The translations under genes were made by a program, and so were the position numbers. 64,000 nt of DNA, from contig NZ_CP080521.1 in assembly GCF_019468565.1 (NCBI RefSeq), positions 4,030,001 to 4,094,000 on the forward strand, in the 5' to 3' direction. Below are positions 9,507 through 17,826 of this stretch, in pieces. This stretch comes from Pseudonocardia sp. DSM 110487 (GTDB lineage: Bacteria; Actinomycetota; Actinomycetes; Mycobacteriales; Pseudonocardiaceae). The stretch's first letter is position 1. Every line of letters starts with the position of its first letter. The notes beneath the pieces were generated by a model. That model saw nothing but the letters and a program-made list of their open reading frames with translations. It was not told where the DNA came from and made no database searches.

Positions 9507-9833
9507 ATGCCGAAGGTGATCTACCACCACGAGGACGGCGCGACCGAGACGGTCGCCGCCGACGCGGGCTCGAACGTGATGCGGGCCGCCGTGCAGAACG
9601 GAGTCGCCGGCATCGTCGGCGAGTGCGGCGGGCAGGCGATGTGCGCCACCTGCCACGTCTACGTGCGCGAGGCCCACCTCGACTCCCTTCCCGAGATCGG
9701 CGAGGACGAGGAGGAGATGCTCGACTGCACGGCCGCGCCACGGGACGAGCGGCGCAGCAGGCTCGGTTGCCAGCTGACGCTCGGCGGTGACCTCGAGGAG
9801 GTCGAGGTCGATGTGCCCGCGACCCAGATCTGA
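9507..9833 (+). CDS. 2Fe-2S ferredoxin, putidaredoxin/adrenodoxin type
   Basis: Electron carrier of 108 residues delivering electrons to the two flanking P450s. Cluster ligands are visible as C-x5-C-x2-C in GECGGQAMCATC near residues 39-48 and a fourth Cys in LGCQL near 88. Acidic residues follow the third ligand (EIGEDEEEM), as in P450-interacting ferredoxins. ATG at 9507 lies 14 bases after the P450 stop with a GAAGGAG ribosome site. Its last 23 bases overlap the start of the reductase gene. Confidence 0.95.
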   Translation: MPKVIYHHEDGATETVAADAGSNVMRAAVQNGVAGIVGECGGQAMCATCHVYVREAHLDSLPEIGEDEEEMLDCTAAPRDERRSRLGCQLTLGGDLEEVEVDVPATQI

Positions 9834-11046
9834 GCGAGTCGTCGTCATCGGCGCCGGTCACGCCGGGGTTCAGGTGGCCGACTCGCTGCGGGCCGCCGGT
9901 CACGACGGGCCGCTGGCGGTCGTGGGGGACGAGCCCGCGCCGCCGTACCAGCGGCCGCCGCTGTCGAAGGAGCACCTCGCGTCCACCGGGACGGCCATGC
10001 CGTTGCGGGCCGAGCGCTTCTTCCGGGAGAACCGGATCGAGCTGCGCACCGGGGTCACCGCGACCGCGATCGACCGCGCCTCGCGGATCGTCCACCTCGA
10101 CGACGGCGGCACGGTGCCGTACGACGTCCTGGTGCTCGCCACCGGGGCGGCCAACCGAACCCCCGCGGTCCCCGGGGCGGACCTGCCCGGGGTCCACGCC
10201 CTGCGCACCCTCGCCGACGCCGATGAGGTGGCTGCTGCGCTGCCTCGGGCGCGGTCGGTGCTCGTGGTCGGCGCCGGGTTCATCGGGCTCGAGGTCGCGG
10301 CGGCCGCCCGTGCGCGCGGCCTGCCGGTGACGGTCCTCGAGGCCGCGGACCGCCCGCTGGGCAGGGCCGTGTCGCCGGTGATGGCCGAGCACCTCGCCGA
10401 CGCCCACCGGCGCATGGGCACGACGTTGCGTCTCGGCGAGGCCGTCGCGGCCTTCACCGGCCGCGGCGTCGTGAGCAGCGTGGGCCTCGAGTACGCCACG
10501 GATCTCGTGGTCGTCGGCATCGGCGTGGTGGCGCGCACCGCGCTCGCCGCGGCGGCCGGGCTGCCGGTGTCGGACGGGATCGTCGTGGACGAGAACCTGC
10601 GCACCGCCGACCCGGCGATCTACGCCGTGGGCGACTGCGCGAGCCACCCCAGCGCGCACACCGGCACCCGGATCCGGCTCGAGTCGGTGCAGAACGCGAC
10701 CGATCAGGCTCGGCACGTCGCCACCGCGATCCTCGGCGACAGTGGCTCTGGTCCGTACGCCGAGCTGCCGTGGTTCTGGAGCCACCAGGGCCCGCTGAAG
10801 CTGCAGATCGCGGGCGTCCGCCTGCCCGACGACGAGAGCGTGCCGTGCGGCGATCCCGCCACCGGCCGGTTCTCCGTCTGCTGCTTCCGGGACGGCCGGC
10901 TCGTTGCCGTCGAGTCGCTCAACCGGCCCGCGGACCACATCGCGGCGCGCCGCCTGCTGAGCGCCGGGCGGTCGCCGCACCCCGGCCAGGTCGGTGATCC
11001 GGCGTTCAGCCTCAAGGACTTCGCCCGGCGGCCCGTCGCGGCATGA
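9811..11046 (+). CDS. FAD-dependent ferredoxin reductase (putidaredoxin reductase type)
   Basis: NAD(P)H:ferredoxin reductase of 411 residues that reduces the adjacent 2Fe-2S ferredoxin. Seen: N-terminal FAD site VVVIGAGHAGVQVADSL near residues 10-25, the ATGAANR motif near 110, the NAD site VLVVGAGFIGLEVAAA near 150-165, and the second flavin motif with YAVGDCA near 270. ATG at 9811 overlaps the ferredoxin gene by 23 bases in another frame, giving tight coupling. Its stop overlaps a possible upstream start (11043) of the next P450. It completes a NAD(P)H-reductase-ferredoxin-P450 chain. Confidence 0.94.
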   Translation: MCPRPRSERVVVIGAGHAGVQVADSLRAAGHDGPLAVVGDEPAPPYQRPPLSKEHLASTGTAMPLRAERFFRENRIELRTGVTATAIDRASRIVHLDDGGTVPYDVLVLATGAANRTPAVPGADLPGVHALRTLADADEVAAALPRARSVLVVGAGFIGLEVAAAARARGLPVTVLEAADRPLGRAVSPVMAEHLADAHRRMGTTLRLGEAVAAFTGRGVVSSVGLEYATDLVVVGIGVVARTALAAAAGLPVSDGIVVDENLRTADPAIYAVGDCASHPSAHTGTRIRLESVQNATDQARHVATAILGDSGSGPYAELPWFWSHQGPLKLQIAGVRLPDDESVPCGDPATGRFSVCCFRDGRLVAVESLNRPADHIAARRLLSAGRSPHPGQVGDPAFSLKDFARRPVAA

Positions 11047-11054
11047 GGAGCCTC

Positions 11055-12233
11055 ATGACAACTCCGGTTGCAGAGTGGGTCGAGCCCGTCGAGATGCTGG
11101 CCGACCCCTATCCCACCTATCGCAGGCTGCTGGACGAGTCACCCATTGCATGGGTGCCGGCGCTGAACCGGTACCTGGCCACGTCCGCGGCGGCCTGCCG
11201 GGCGATCGAGGAGGACCAGCAGACCTACACCGCGAACGTGAGCGGTGGCAGCGCGCTGATGGCCAGGGCACTCGGCGCCCGGCCGATGTTGCGCAAGGAC
11301 GACCCCGAGCACGCCGCCGAGCGGCGGCCGATCAACCCCACCCTCCGACCGAAGACGCTTCGCGGGCGGTGGGCGCCGGTGTTCGAGCGCAACGCGCGCA
11401 CCCAGCTGGCGGTGCTGCGCGAGCGCGGCCCGGACGACGCCGACCTGAACCGCGACTACGCCGGTCCGGTCGCGGCGCAGAACCTGATCGACCTCCTCGG
11501 CCTGACGGGCGCCGGGGTCGACGACATGCAGCGGTGGTCGCACGCGTTCATCGCAGGCACCGGCAACCTGCACGACGACCCCGACATCTGGCGGCGCTGC
11601 GACGAGGCCCGCCGCGAGGTCGACGCGCTGCTGGACGAGCTGATCCCGCACTACCGCGCGCACCCCGACGACACGATCACCTCGGCGCTCGTCCACGCCG
11701 GGCTCCCGCTGGGCGACGTCGCCGCGAACGTCAAGCTGACGATCTCCGGCGGCATGAACGAGCCGCAGCACGTGGTGACGAACGCGGTGTGGGCGCTGTC
11801 GCGGCACCCCGGCCAGCGCGACCGGGTGCTCACCGACCCGTCCCAGTGGCCCGCCGTGTTCGACGAGACCGTCCGGTGGCTCTCGCCGATCGGCATGTAC
11901 CCGCGGGAGACCACGAGGCCGGTCGTGCTGCACGACGTGCCGCTCCCCGCCAGGGCGCCGATCGGCGTGGTCGTGGCCGCGGCCAATCGCGACGCCACGG
12001 CGTTCGAGCGGCCCGACGCGTTCGACATCGCGCGCCCACGCGAGCCGCACCTGGGCTTCGGCAGCGGAACGCACCTGTGCGCCGGGCACTGGGCGGCCCG
12101 CATCTCCGTCGGCGAGATCGCCGTACCGCTGCTGTACGCCGAGCTCCCGGGCCTGCGCACCGACCCCCGCCGCGCCGAGGAGTGGCACGGCTGGGTCTTC
12201 CGCGGGCTCACCACGCTCCCCGTCACCTGGTAG
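11055..12233 (+). CDS. Second cytochrome P450 with Glu-Pro I-helix
   Basis: P450 of 392 residues, a diverged paralogue of the first: both begin with VAEWV and share DPYP and YRRL blocks, a RKDDPEH block, the I-helix and the C-terminal W-VFRG motif. The heme loop HLGFGSGTHLCAG has the Cys ligand at residue 342, and the I-helix reads SGGMNEPQH with Glu236-Pro237 in place of acid-Thr. The ATG at 11055 follows a GAGGAG site at 11045-11050; an ATG at 11043 overlapping the reductase stop is the alternative. Two paralogous P450s fed by one ferredoxin system suggest either two substrates or two steps of one path. Confidence 0.92.
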   Translation: MTTPVAEWVEPVEMLADPYPTYRRLLDESPIAWVPALNRYLATSAAACRAIEEDQQTYTANVSGGSALMARALGARPMLRKDDPEHAAERRPINPTLRPKTLRGRWAPVFERNARTQLAVLRERGPDDADLNRDYAGPVAAQNLIDLLGLTGAGVDDMQRWSHAFIAGTGNLHDDPDIWRRCDEARREVDALLDELIPHYRAHPDDTITSALVHAGLPLGDVAANVKLTISGGMNEPQHVVTNAVWALSRHPGQRDRVLTDPSQWPAVFDETVRWLSPIGMYPRETTRPVVLHDVPLPARAPIGVVVAAANRDATAFERPDAFDIARPREPHLGFGSGTHLCAGHWAARISVGEIAVPLLYAELPGLRTDPRRAEEWHGWVFRGLTTLPVTW

Positions 12234-12259
12234 TCGCACCCAACCCCCGAGGAACCGAT

Positions 12260-13309
12260 ATGAACTCCACGAGGCGGCGGGTGGCGATGGCCACCGTCAT
12301 CGGCACCACCATCGAGTGGTACGACTTCTTCATCTACGGCACGGCCGCGGGCCTCGTGTTCTCCCAGCTGTTCTTCGCCCCGGCAGGCGCGGAGATCGGG
12401 CTGCTGCTCTCGTTCGCTACGGTCGGGATCAGCTTCGTCTTCCGCCCGCTCGGAGCGTTCCTCGCCGGGCATTTCGGCGACCGGATCGGGCGGCGCGCGA
12501 TGCTCGTGCTCACCCTGGTGCTGATGGGCGGCGCGACGAGCCTCATCGGGCTGCTGCCCACCTACGAGACCGCGGGCATGCTCGCGCCCGTCCTGCTGCT
12601 CGTCCTGCGCATCCTGCAGGGCATCTCCGCAGGCGGGGAGTGGGGCGGCGCCGTGCCGATGGCCGTCGAGCACGCCCCGCGGGACCGCCGTGGCCGCGCC
12701 GGGGCGTTCCCACAGCTCGGCGTGCCGCTGGGCATGCTGCTCGCCTCCGGCGTCACGGCCCTCATGACCGGCGTGATCGCGCCGGGGCCCGCGTTCCTCG
12801 AATGGGGCTGGCGCGTCCCGTTCCTGCTGAGCGTGGTGCTGATCGGCGTCGGCTACGTCGTGCGCCGCTCGGTCGACGAGAGCCCCGTCTTCGCCGAGAT
12901 GGCCGAGAGGAAGCAGCGGACGACGGTGCCGGTCGTGGAGCTGTTCTGCAAGCATGGGCTGCTGGTCGTGCTCGCGGCGCTCATCTTCGCCGGCAACAAC
13001 GCCGCCGGTTACATGACCACCGGTGGGTTCATCACCAGCTACGCCACCAACCCCGACGGGCCGGTCGGCCTCGGCCGCACACCGGTGCTGCTGGCGATCA
13101 CCGGCGCCGCCGGGCTGCTCCTGCGGGACCGCCCCGGCATCGACCTCGGGGTGGACAACCAGGCCGAACAGGAGGCCGGCGCGACCGTTCTCGGCGCCCG
13201 TCGCGAACTGGGACGGCGCCGGTCACGTGAGGGCACTTCCGTGCGTCCGCGGGGTCGCGTCGTGACCCGAGAAGATATACGATCCCGTACACGATCGGAT
13301 GCGACGTGA
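12260..13309 (+). pseudogene. MHS-type MFS transporter, C-terminally truncated
   Basis: Metabolite:H+ symporter relative. The first roughly 290 residues are well conserved: GTTIEWYDFFIYG in helix 1, GHFGDRIGRRAML in loop 2-3, LQGISAGGEWGG in helix 4, and helices 5-8. After VLLAITGAAGLLL (about 13120) the match to the family stops, and the remaining 60 residues are charged, arginine-rich and not membrane-like, ending at 349 residues instead of the usual 420-450. Helices 9-12 are absent, so transport activity is doubtful. The gene follows the P450s by 26 bases and would have imported their aromatic-acid substrate. The break looks like an old deletion or recombination junction. Confidence 0.68.
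13278..13297. promoter_or_regulatory. Candidate GntR operator upstream of the homoprotocatechuate operon
   Basis: Two overlapping inverted repeats lie 25-44 bases before the first operon gene: TACG-ATCC-CGTA at 13278-13289, and CGATC at 13280-13284 paired with GATCG at 13293-13297. FCD-type GntR proteins often bind short dyads of this kind, and a GntR gene is second in the operon. The assignment is by position and symmetry only. Confidence 0.4.
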
Positions 13310-13321
13310 AGGAGCCCGTAC

Positions 13322-14749
13322 ATGGACGCGGTGACCGAGTTACTCGGGAGGCGACCGGGCAAGATCATTGCGGTCCACCTCAACTACCCGTCGCGCGCGG
13401 CGCAGCGGGGGCGGACGCCCGGCGCGGCGTCGTACTTCCTGAAGCCGTCCTCGTCGCTGGCCGGCTCAGCGGCCGTGGAGCGGCCGCGGGGCACGGAGCT
13501 GCTCGCCTTCGAGGGGGAGATCGCCCTCGTGATCGGGAAGCAGGCCCGGCACGTGCAGCCGGAGGACGGCTGGTCGCACGTGGGCTGGGTGACGGCGGCC
13601 AACGACATCGGGTTGCAGGACCTGCGCACCGCCGACCGCGGTTCGAACGTGCGCTCCAAGGGCGGTGACGGCTACACCCCGCTCGGGCCGTCGCTGCTGC
13701 CCGCGGCCGAGCTGGACCCGGAGCGGCTGCGGGTGCGCACCTGGCTGGACGGGGAGCTGGTGCAGGACGACACCAGCGACACGCTGCTGTTCGGCTTCGC
13801 GCACCTGGTGGCCGACCTGTCCCGCATGCTCACGCTCGAGGAGGGCGATGTCGTCCTCACCGGCACCCCGGCGGGCGCATCCGTAGCGCAGCCGGGACAG
13901 GTCGTCGAGGTCGAGGTGAGCACCGTCGACGGGACGCGCAGCACCGGTCGGCTGCGCACCGAGGTCGTCGACGGCCTACCGCTCGCACCGTGGGGATCGC
14001 CCCCGCACGTCGACGACGCCGTACGGGCCGACGCGTGGGGCACACCGCCCGCGCAGGGGCCGATGCTGCCCGACGAGCTGCGCGAGCGGCTGAACCGCGT
14101 CGCCGTCGCCACGTTGTCGGTGCAGCTGCGCAGGCGGGGGTTCGACGACGCGAGCATCGACGGCGTCCGCGCACTCGTGCCGGGCAGGCGGCTGGTCGGC
14201 ACCGCGCGCACACTGCGTTTCGTCCCGTTCCGGCCCGACCTGTTCGCCTCGCACGGCGGCGGCTACAACGCGCAGAAGCGCGCGGTGGACTCCCTCCGGG
14301 AGGGCGACGTGCTCGTCATGGAGGCCCGCCGCGACCCGACCGCGGGCACGCTCGGCGACATCCTCGCGCTGCGGGCCCAGGTCCGCGGCGCGGCCGGGAT
14401 CGTCACCGACGGCGCCGCCCGCGACGCCGCCGCGATCGCCGCCCTCGACCTGCCGGTCTACACCTCGGGACAGCATCCCGCGGTGCTCGGTCGCCGGCAC
14501 GTGCCGTGGGAGACGGACGTGACGATCGCCTGCGGCGGCGCCACCGTGCAGGTCGGTGACGTGATCGTCGCCGACGACGACGGCGCGGTCGTGATCCCGC
14601 CGGGCCTTGTCGAGGACGTGCTCGCGGCCGCGGAGCAGCAGGAGCGCGAGGAGGCGTGGATCGCGGGCCGGGTGGCGGACGGCGCCGGGCTGGAGGGCCT
14701 GTACCCGCTGGCGGGAGAGTGGCGGCAACGCTACGAGGAGTCCCGGTGA
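13322..14749 (+). CDS. Fumarylacetoacetate-hydrolase-fold enzyme fused to RraA-like domain
   Basis: Two-domain enzyme of 475 residues. Residues about 10-215 are an FAH-family catalytic domain (FLKPSSSL, FEGEIALVIGK, then GDVVLTGTPAG near 180), the fold of HpcE-type decarboxylase/isomerase and oxo-acid hydratases. Residues about 255-465 are an RraA-like domain (LVGTARTLRF near 298, GDILALRAQVRGAAGIVTDG near 342-361), the fold that also includes class II pyruvate aldolases such as HMG aldolase. As first gene of a homoprotocatechuate operon it probably carries out the decarboxylation/isomerisation after ring cleavage, and the second domain may act on the oxo-acid products. The ATG at 13322 follows GAAGGAG. 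The split of roles is inference. Confidence 0.85.
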   Translation: MDAVTELLGRRPGKIIAVHLNYPSRAAQRGRTPGAASYFLKPSSSLAGSAAVERPRGTELLAFEGEIALVIGKQARHVQPEDGWSHVGWVTAANDIGLQDLRTADRGSNVRSKGGDGYTPLGPSLLPAAELDPERLRVRTWLDGELVQDDTSDTLLFGFAHLVADLSRMLTLEEGDVVLTGTPAGASVAQPGQVVEVEVSTVDGTRSTGRLRTEVVDGLPLAPWGSPPHVDDAVRADAWGTPPAQGPMLPDELRERLNRVAVATLSVQLRRRGFDDASIDGVRALVPGRRLVGTARTLRFVPFRPDLFASHGGGYNAQKRAVDSLREGDVLVMEARRDPTAGTLGDILALRAQVRGAAGIVTDGAARDAAAIAALDLPVYTSGQHPAVLGRRHVPWETDVTIACGGATVQVGDVIVADDDGAVVIPPGLVEDVLAAAEQQEREEAWIAGRVADGAGLEGLYPLAGEWRQRYEESR

Positions 14750-15405
14750 CCCTCCCGACCGCCTCGAAGGTCGACCTCGCCCACGACCTCATCCGCGGCC
14801 GCATCCGCGACGGCGCCTACACCCCCGGCTATCGGCTGGTGCTGGGCACGCTGGCCAAGGAGCTGGGCGTCTCCACGGTGCCGGTGCGCGAGGCGGTGCG
14901 GCGGCTGGAGGCCGAGGGCCTCGTCGAGGTGGTGCGCAACGTCGGCGCGACCGTCCGCGGGCTGGACCCCGTCGAGTACCGGTGGACGGTGGAGACGCTC
15001 GCCGTCGTCGAGGGCGCCGCCACCGGCATGGCCGCCGCCCACCTGTCCGCCACCGCACTCGCCGAAGCGCGGCGGCTCAACGCCGCAATGCGCGATGGCC
15101 TCGACGACCTCGACCCCCTGCGCCACTCACGGCTCAACGAGCGCTTCCACCGGGTGCTCGCCGATCCGTGCCCCAACCCCCACCTGCTCGACCTCGTCGA
15201 GCGCGGGTGGACACGGGTGTCCGCCCTGCGCTCGTCGGTGTTCTCCTTCGTGCCGGAGCGCGCGGCCGAGGCCGTGCGCGAGCACGACGCCCTCCTCGGC
15301 CTCATCGCACGCGGCGCACCCGCGGCCGAGATCGAGGCCGCCACCCGGGCCCACCGCGAGGCCACCCTGCACGCCGTCCTGCACCACACGAAGGGATCAG
15401 CATGA
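14746..15405 (+). CDS. GntR family transcriptional regulator (FCD subfamily)
   Basis: Regulator of 219 residues. The N-terminal winged helix is clear (HDLIRGRIRDGAYTPGYRL, LGVSTVPVREAVRRLEAEGLV), followed by an all-helical FCD ligand domain with metal-site-like residues around residues 120-205 (LNERFHRVL, EHDALLGLI, AHREATL). The GTG at 14746 overlaps the stop of the first gene as GTGA and follows a GAGGAG site at 14735-14740. Being inside the operon it regulates, it probably acts as a repressor released by a ring-cleavage intermediate, and the dyads at 13278-13297 are its candidate site. Confidence 0.9.
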   Translation: MTLPTASKVDLAHDLIRGRIRDGAYTPGYRLVLGTLAKELGVSTVPVREAVRRLEAEGLVEVVRNVGATVRGLDPVEYRWTVETLAVVEGAATGMAAAHLSATALAEARRLNAAMRDGLDDLDPLRHSRLNERFHRVLADPCPNPHLLDLVERGWTRVSALRSSVFSFVPERAAEAVREHDALLGLIARGAPAAEIEAATRAHREATLHAVLHHTKGSA

Positions 15406-16334
15406 GATTCCGCTCCGACCCCGCGCAGATCCGCGGCTCGATCGCGCCACTGGTCACCCCGTTCACGAATACGGGCGACGTCGACCACGACGGCCTGCGC
15501 AGGCTCGTGCGCTGGCAGCTGGAGGCGGGCACCCACGGGATCTCGCTCGGCGGGTCGACCGGGGAGCCGTCGGCGCAGTCGATCGCCGAACGCGCCGAGG
15601 CCATCCGGACCGTCGCCGGGGAGATCGGCGACCGCGTGCCGTTCCTGCCCGGCACCGGTTCGGCCAAGCTCGCCGAGACCCTGGAACTCACCGCGGCCGC
15701 CCGGGACGCCGGAGCGGACGCGGTCCTCGTGATCACGCCGTACTACGCGCGCCCCACCCAGGAGGCGCTGTACGTGTGGTACTCGACGGTCGCTCGGGAG
15801 TTCCCCGACCTGCCGATCGTCGCCTACAACGTCCCCTCCCGCACCGCCGTCGAGATCACCCCGGAGACGGTCGGGCGGCTGTTCCGCGACCACGACAACT
15901 TCGTCGGGGTCAAGGAGACCACCAAGGACTTCGAGCACTTCTCCCGCGTGCTGCACGCCGCGGGCCCCGACCTGCTCGTCTGGTCGGGAATCGAGCTCCT
16001 GTGCCTGCCGATCCTGCCGCTGGGCGGCGCCGGCTTCGTCTCCGCGCTGGCCAACATCGCGCCTGCCGCCGTCGCCGAGATGTACGACGCGGCCGTGGCG
16101 GGCGACGCGCAACGGGCCCGGGAGATCCACTTCGGCGTGCACCCGCTCGTGGACCTGCTGTTCGTCGAGACCAACCCGGCGCCGGCGAAATGGCTGATGA
16201 AGGAGCGGGGCCTGATCGCGAGCGACCACGTCCGGCCGCCGCTGATCCCGCTCACCGAGGCCGGCCAGTCGACGGTGCGTGCACTCGCCGCCGCAGGCGA
16301 GCGGTACCTCACCCCGGTCGGGGTGCCCGCATGA
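15402..16334 (+). CDS. DapA-family class I aldolase in homoprotocatechuate operon
   Basis: Aldolase/lyase of 310 residues with the dihydrodipicolinate-synthase fold. Seen: GGSTGEPSAQS near residue 48 (phosphate-loop equivalent), the catalytic Tyr in VAYNVPSRT near 140, and the Schiff-base Lys in FVGVKETTKD near 169. The family joins or splits pyruvate and an aldehyde. True DapA belongs with lysine genes; here ATGA overlaps on both sides place it between the GntR regulator and hpaE, so it likely cleaves the 4-hydroxy-2-oxo-heptanedioate-type intermediate to pyruvate and succinic semialdehyde in place of the usual HpaI. That role is inferred from context. Confidence 0.87.
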   Translation: MRFRSDPAQIRGSIAPLVTPFTNTGDVDHDGLRRLVRWQLEAGTHGISLGGSTGEPSAQSIAERAEAIRTVAGEIGDRVPFLPGTGSAKLAETLELTAAARDAGADAVLVITPYYARPTQEALYVWYSTVAREFPDLPIVAYNVPSRTAVEITPETVGRLFRDHDNFVGVKETTKDFEHFSRVLHAAGPDLLVWSGIELLCLPILPLGGAGFVSALANIAPAAVAEMYDAAVAGDAQRAREIHFGVHPLVDLLFVETNPAPAKWLMKERGLIASDHVRPPLIPLTEAGQSTVRALAAAGERYLTPVGVPA

Positions 16335-17824
16335 TCCCCACCGGGCTCCCCACCCATCTGCAGCACTTCATCGACGGCAAGCCGTGCGACTCCATCGGTG
16401 GCGCCACGTTCGAGGTGCTCGACCCGGTCTCCAACCGCACCTACGCCACGGCGGCCGCCGGCCAGGCCGAGGACGTCGACGCCGCCGTCGCCGCGGCCCA
16501 GCGGGCCTTCACCGACGGTCCGTGGCCCACGATGGCGCCCCGGGCACGGGCCCGCGTCCTGAACCGGATCGCCGACCTCGTCGAGGCACAGGACGCCCGG
16601 CTCGCCGAGCTGGAGACGTTCGACACCGGCCTGCCGATCACCCAGGCGCTCGGCCAGGCACAGCGGGCCGCGGAGAACTTCCGGTTCTTCGCCGACCTGA
16701 TCGTCGGCCAGACCGACGACGCCTACAAGGTGCCCGGCCGCCAGATCAACTACGTCAACCGCAAGCCGGTGGGCGTCGCCGGGCTGATCACGCCGTGGAA
16801 CACCCCGTTCATGCTGGAGTCATGGAAGCTCGCCCCCGCGATCGCGGCGGGCTGCACCGTGGTGCTCAAGCCCGCGGAGTTCACCCCGCTCTCGGCGAGC
16901 CTGTGGGCGGAGATCTTCACGGACGCCGGGCTGCCCCATGGCGTGTTCAACCTCGTCAACGGCATCGGCGAGGAGGCGGGCGCCGCCCTTGTCACGCACC
17001 CCGGCACGCGGCTGATCTCGTTCACCGGGGAGACCACCACCGGCCAGACGATCTTCCGGGAGGCGGCGTCGCACCTCAAGGGGCTGTCGATGGAGCTGGG
17101 CGGCAAGTCCCCTGTGGTGATCTTCGCCGACGCCGATCTGGACGCGGCGCTGGACTCGTCGCTCTTCGGTGTCTTCTCCCTCAACGGTGAGCGATGCACG
17201 GCGGGCTCGCGCATCCTCGTGCAGCGCGGCGTTTACGACGAGTTCGTGCGGCGCTACGCCGCGCGGGCGCGCGCCATCGTCGTCGGGGACCCGCACGACC
17301 CGAAGACCGAGGTCGGCGCGCTCGTGCACCCGGAGCACTACGAGCGCGTGCTGAACTACGTCGAGATCGGCACGACCGAGGGACGGCTCGTCGCGGGTGG
17401 CGGCCGGCCCGAGCACCTCACCGAGGGCAACTACCTCGCCCCCACCGTCTTCGCCGATGTACCGCCGACGGCACGGATCTTCCAGGAGGAGATCTTCGGG
17501 CCGGTCGTCGCGCTCACCCCGTTCGACGACGAGGCGGAGGCGATCGCACTCGCCAACGACGTGAAGTACGGGCTCGCAGGCTACGTCTGGACGCGGGACC
17601 TGACCCGCGGCCACCGCGTGGCCCAGTCGATCGAGGCCGGCATGGTCTGGCTGAACTCGCACAACGTGCGCGACCTGCGCACCCCGTTCGGCGGGGTGAA
17701 GGCATCCGGCCTCGGCCACGAGGGCGGCCACCGCTCCATCGACTTCTACACCGAGGAACAGGCCGTGCACGTCACGCTCGCCGAGGTGCACACGCCCCGG
17801 TTCGGCATCACGGAAAGGCCCTGA
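16331..17824 (+). CDS. hpaE: 5-carboxymethyl-2-hydroxymuconate-6-semialdehyde dehydrogenase
   Basis: NAD-dependent aldehyde dehydrogenase of 497 residues. It oxidises the ring-fission aldehyde made by HpaD to the dicarboxylic acid. Seen: ITPWNTPFMLESWKLAPA near residue 157, the Rossmann Lys in VVLKPAEFTP near 180, the general base Glu in SMELGGKSP near 257, and the nucleophile Cys in NGERCTAGSR near 291. The length is normal for the family. The ATG at 16331 overlaps the preceding stop, and hpaD follows after 2 bases. Assignment to this specific substrate rests on the neighbouring HpaD, whose identity is strong. Confidence 0.9.
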   Translation: MIPTGLPTHLQHFIDGKPCDSIGGATFEVLDPVSNRTYATAAAGQAEDVDAAVAAAQRAFTDGPWPTMAPRARARVLNRIADLVEAQDARLAELETFDTGLPITQALGQAQRAAENFRFFADLIVGQTDDAYKVPGRQINYVNRKPVGVAGLITPWNTPFMLESWKLAPAIAAGCTVVLKPAEFTPLSASLWAEIFTDAGLPHGVFNLVNGIGEEAGAALVTHPGTRLISFTGETTTGQTIFREAASHLKGLSMELGGKSPVVIFADADLDAALDSSLFGVFSLNGERCTAGSRILVQRGVYDEFVRRYAARARAIVVGDPHDPKTEVGALVHPEHYERVLNYVEIGTTEGRLVAGGGRPEHLTEGNYLAPTVFADVPPTARIFQEEIFGPVVALTPFDDEAEAIALANDVKYGLAGYVWTRDLTRGHRVAQSIEAGMVWLNSHNVRDLRTPFGGVKASGLGHEGGHRSIDFYTEEQAVHVTLAEVHTPRFGITERP

Positions 17825-17826
17825 CG

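Noticed and set aside
7282..10980. A 1232-codon open frame on the minus strand across the P450, ferredoxin and reductase genes
   Set aside because: Only its last 305 codons (the LysR gene) have family matches; the rest is His/Arg/Gly-rich antisense of the P450 operon, an artefact of GC-rich codon use.
11651..12955. Long minus-strand frame under the second P450 and MHS gene
   Set aside because: Composition is His/Arg/Glu-rich without any motif; the plus-strand genes explain the region.
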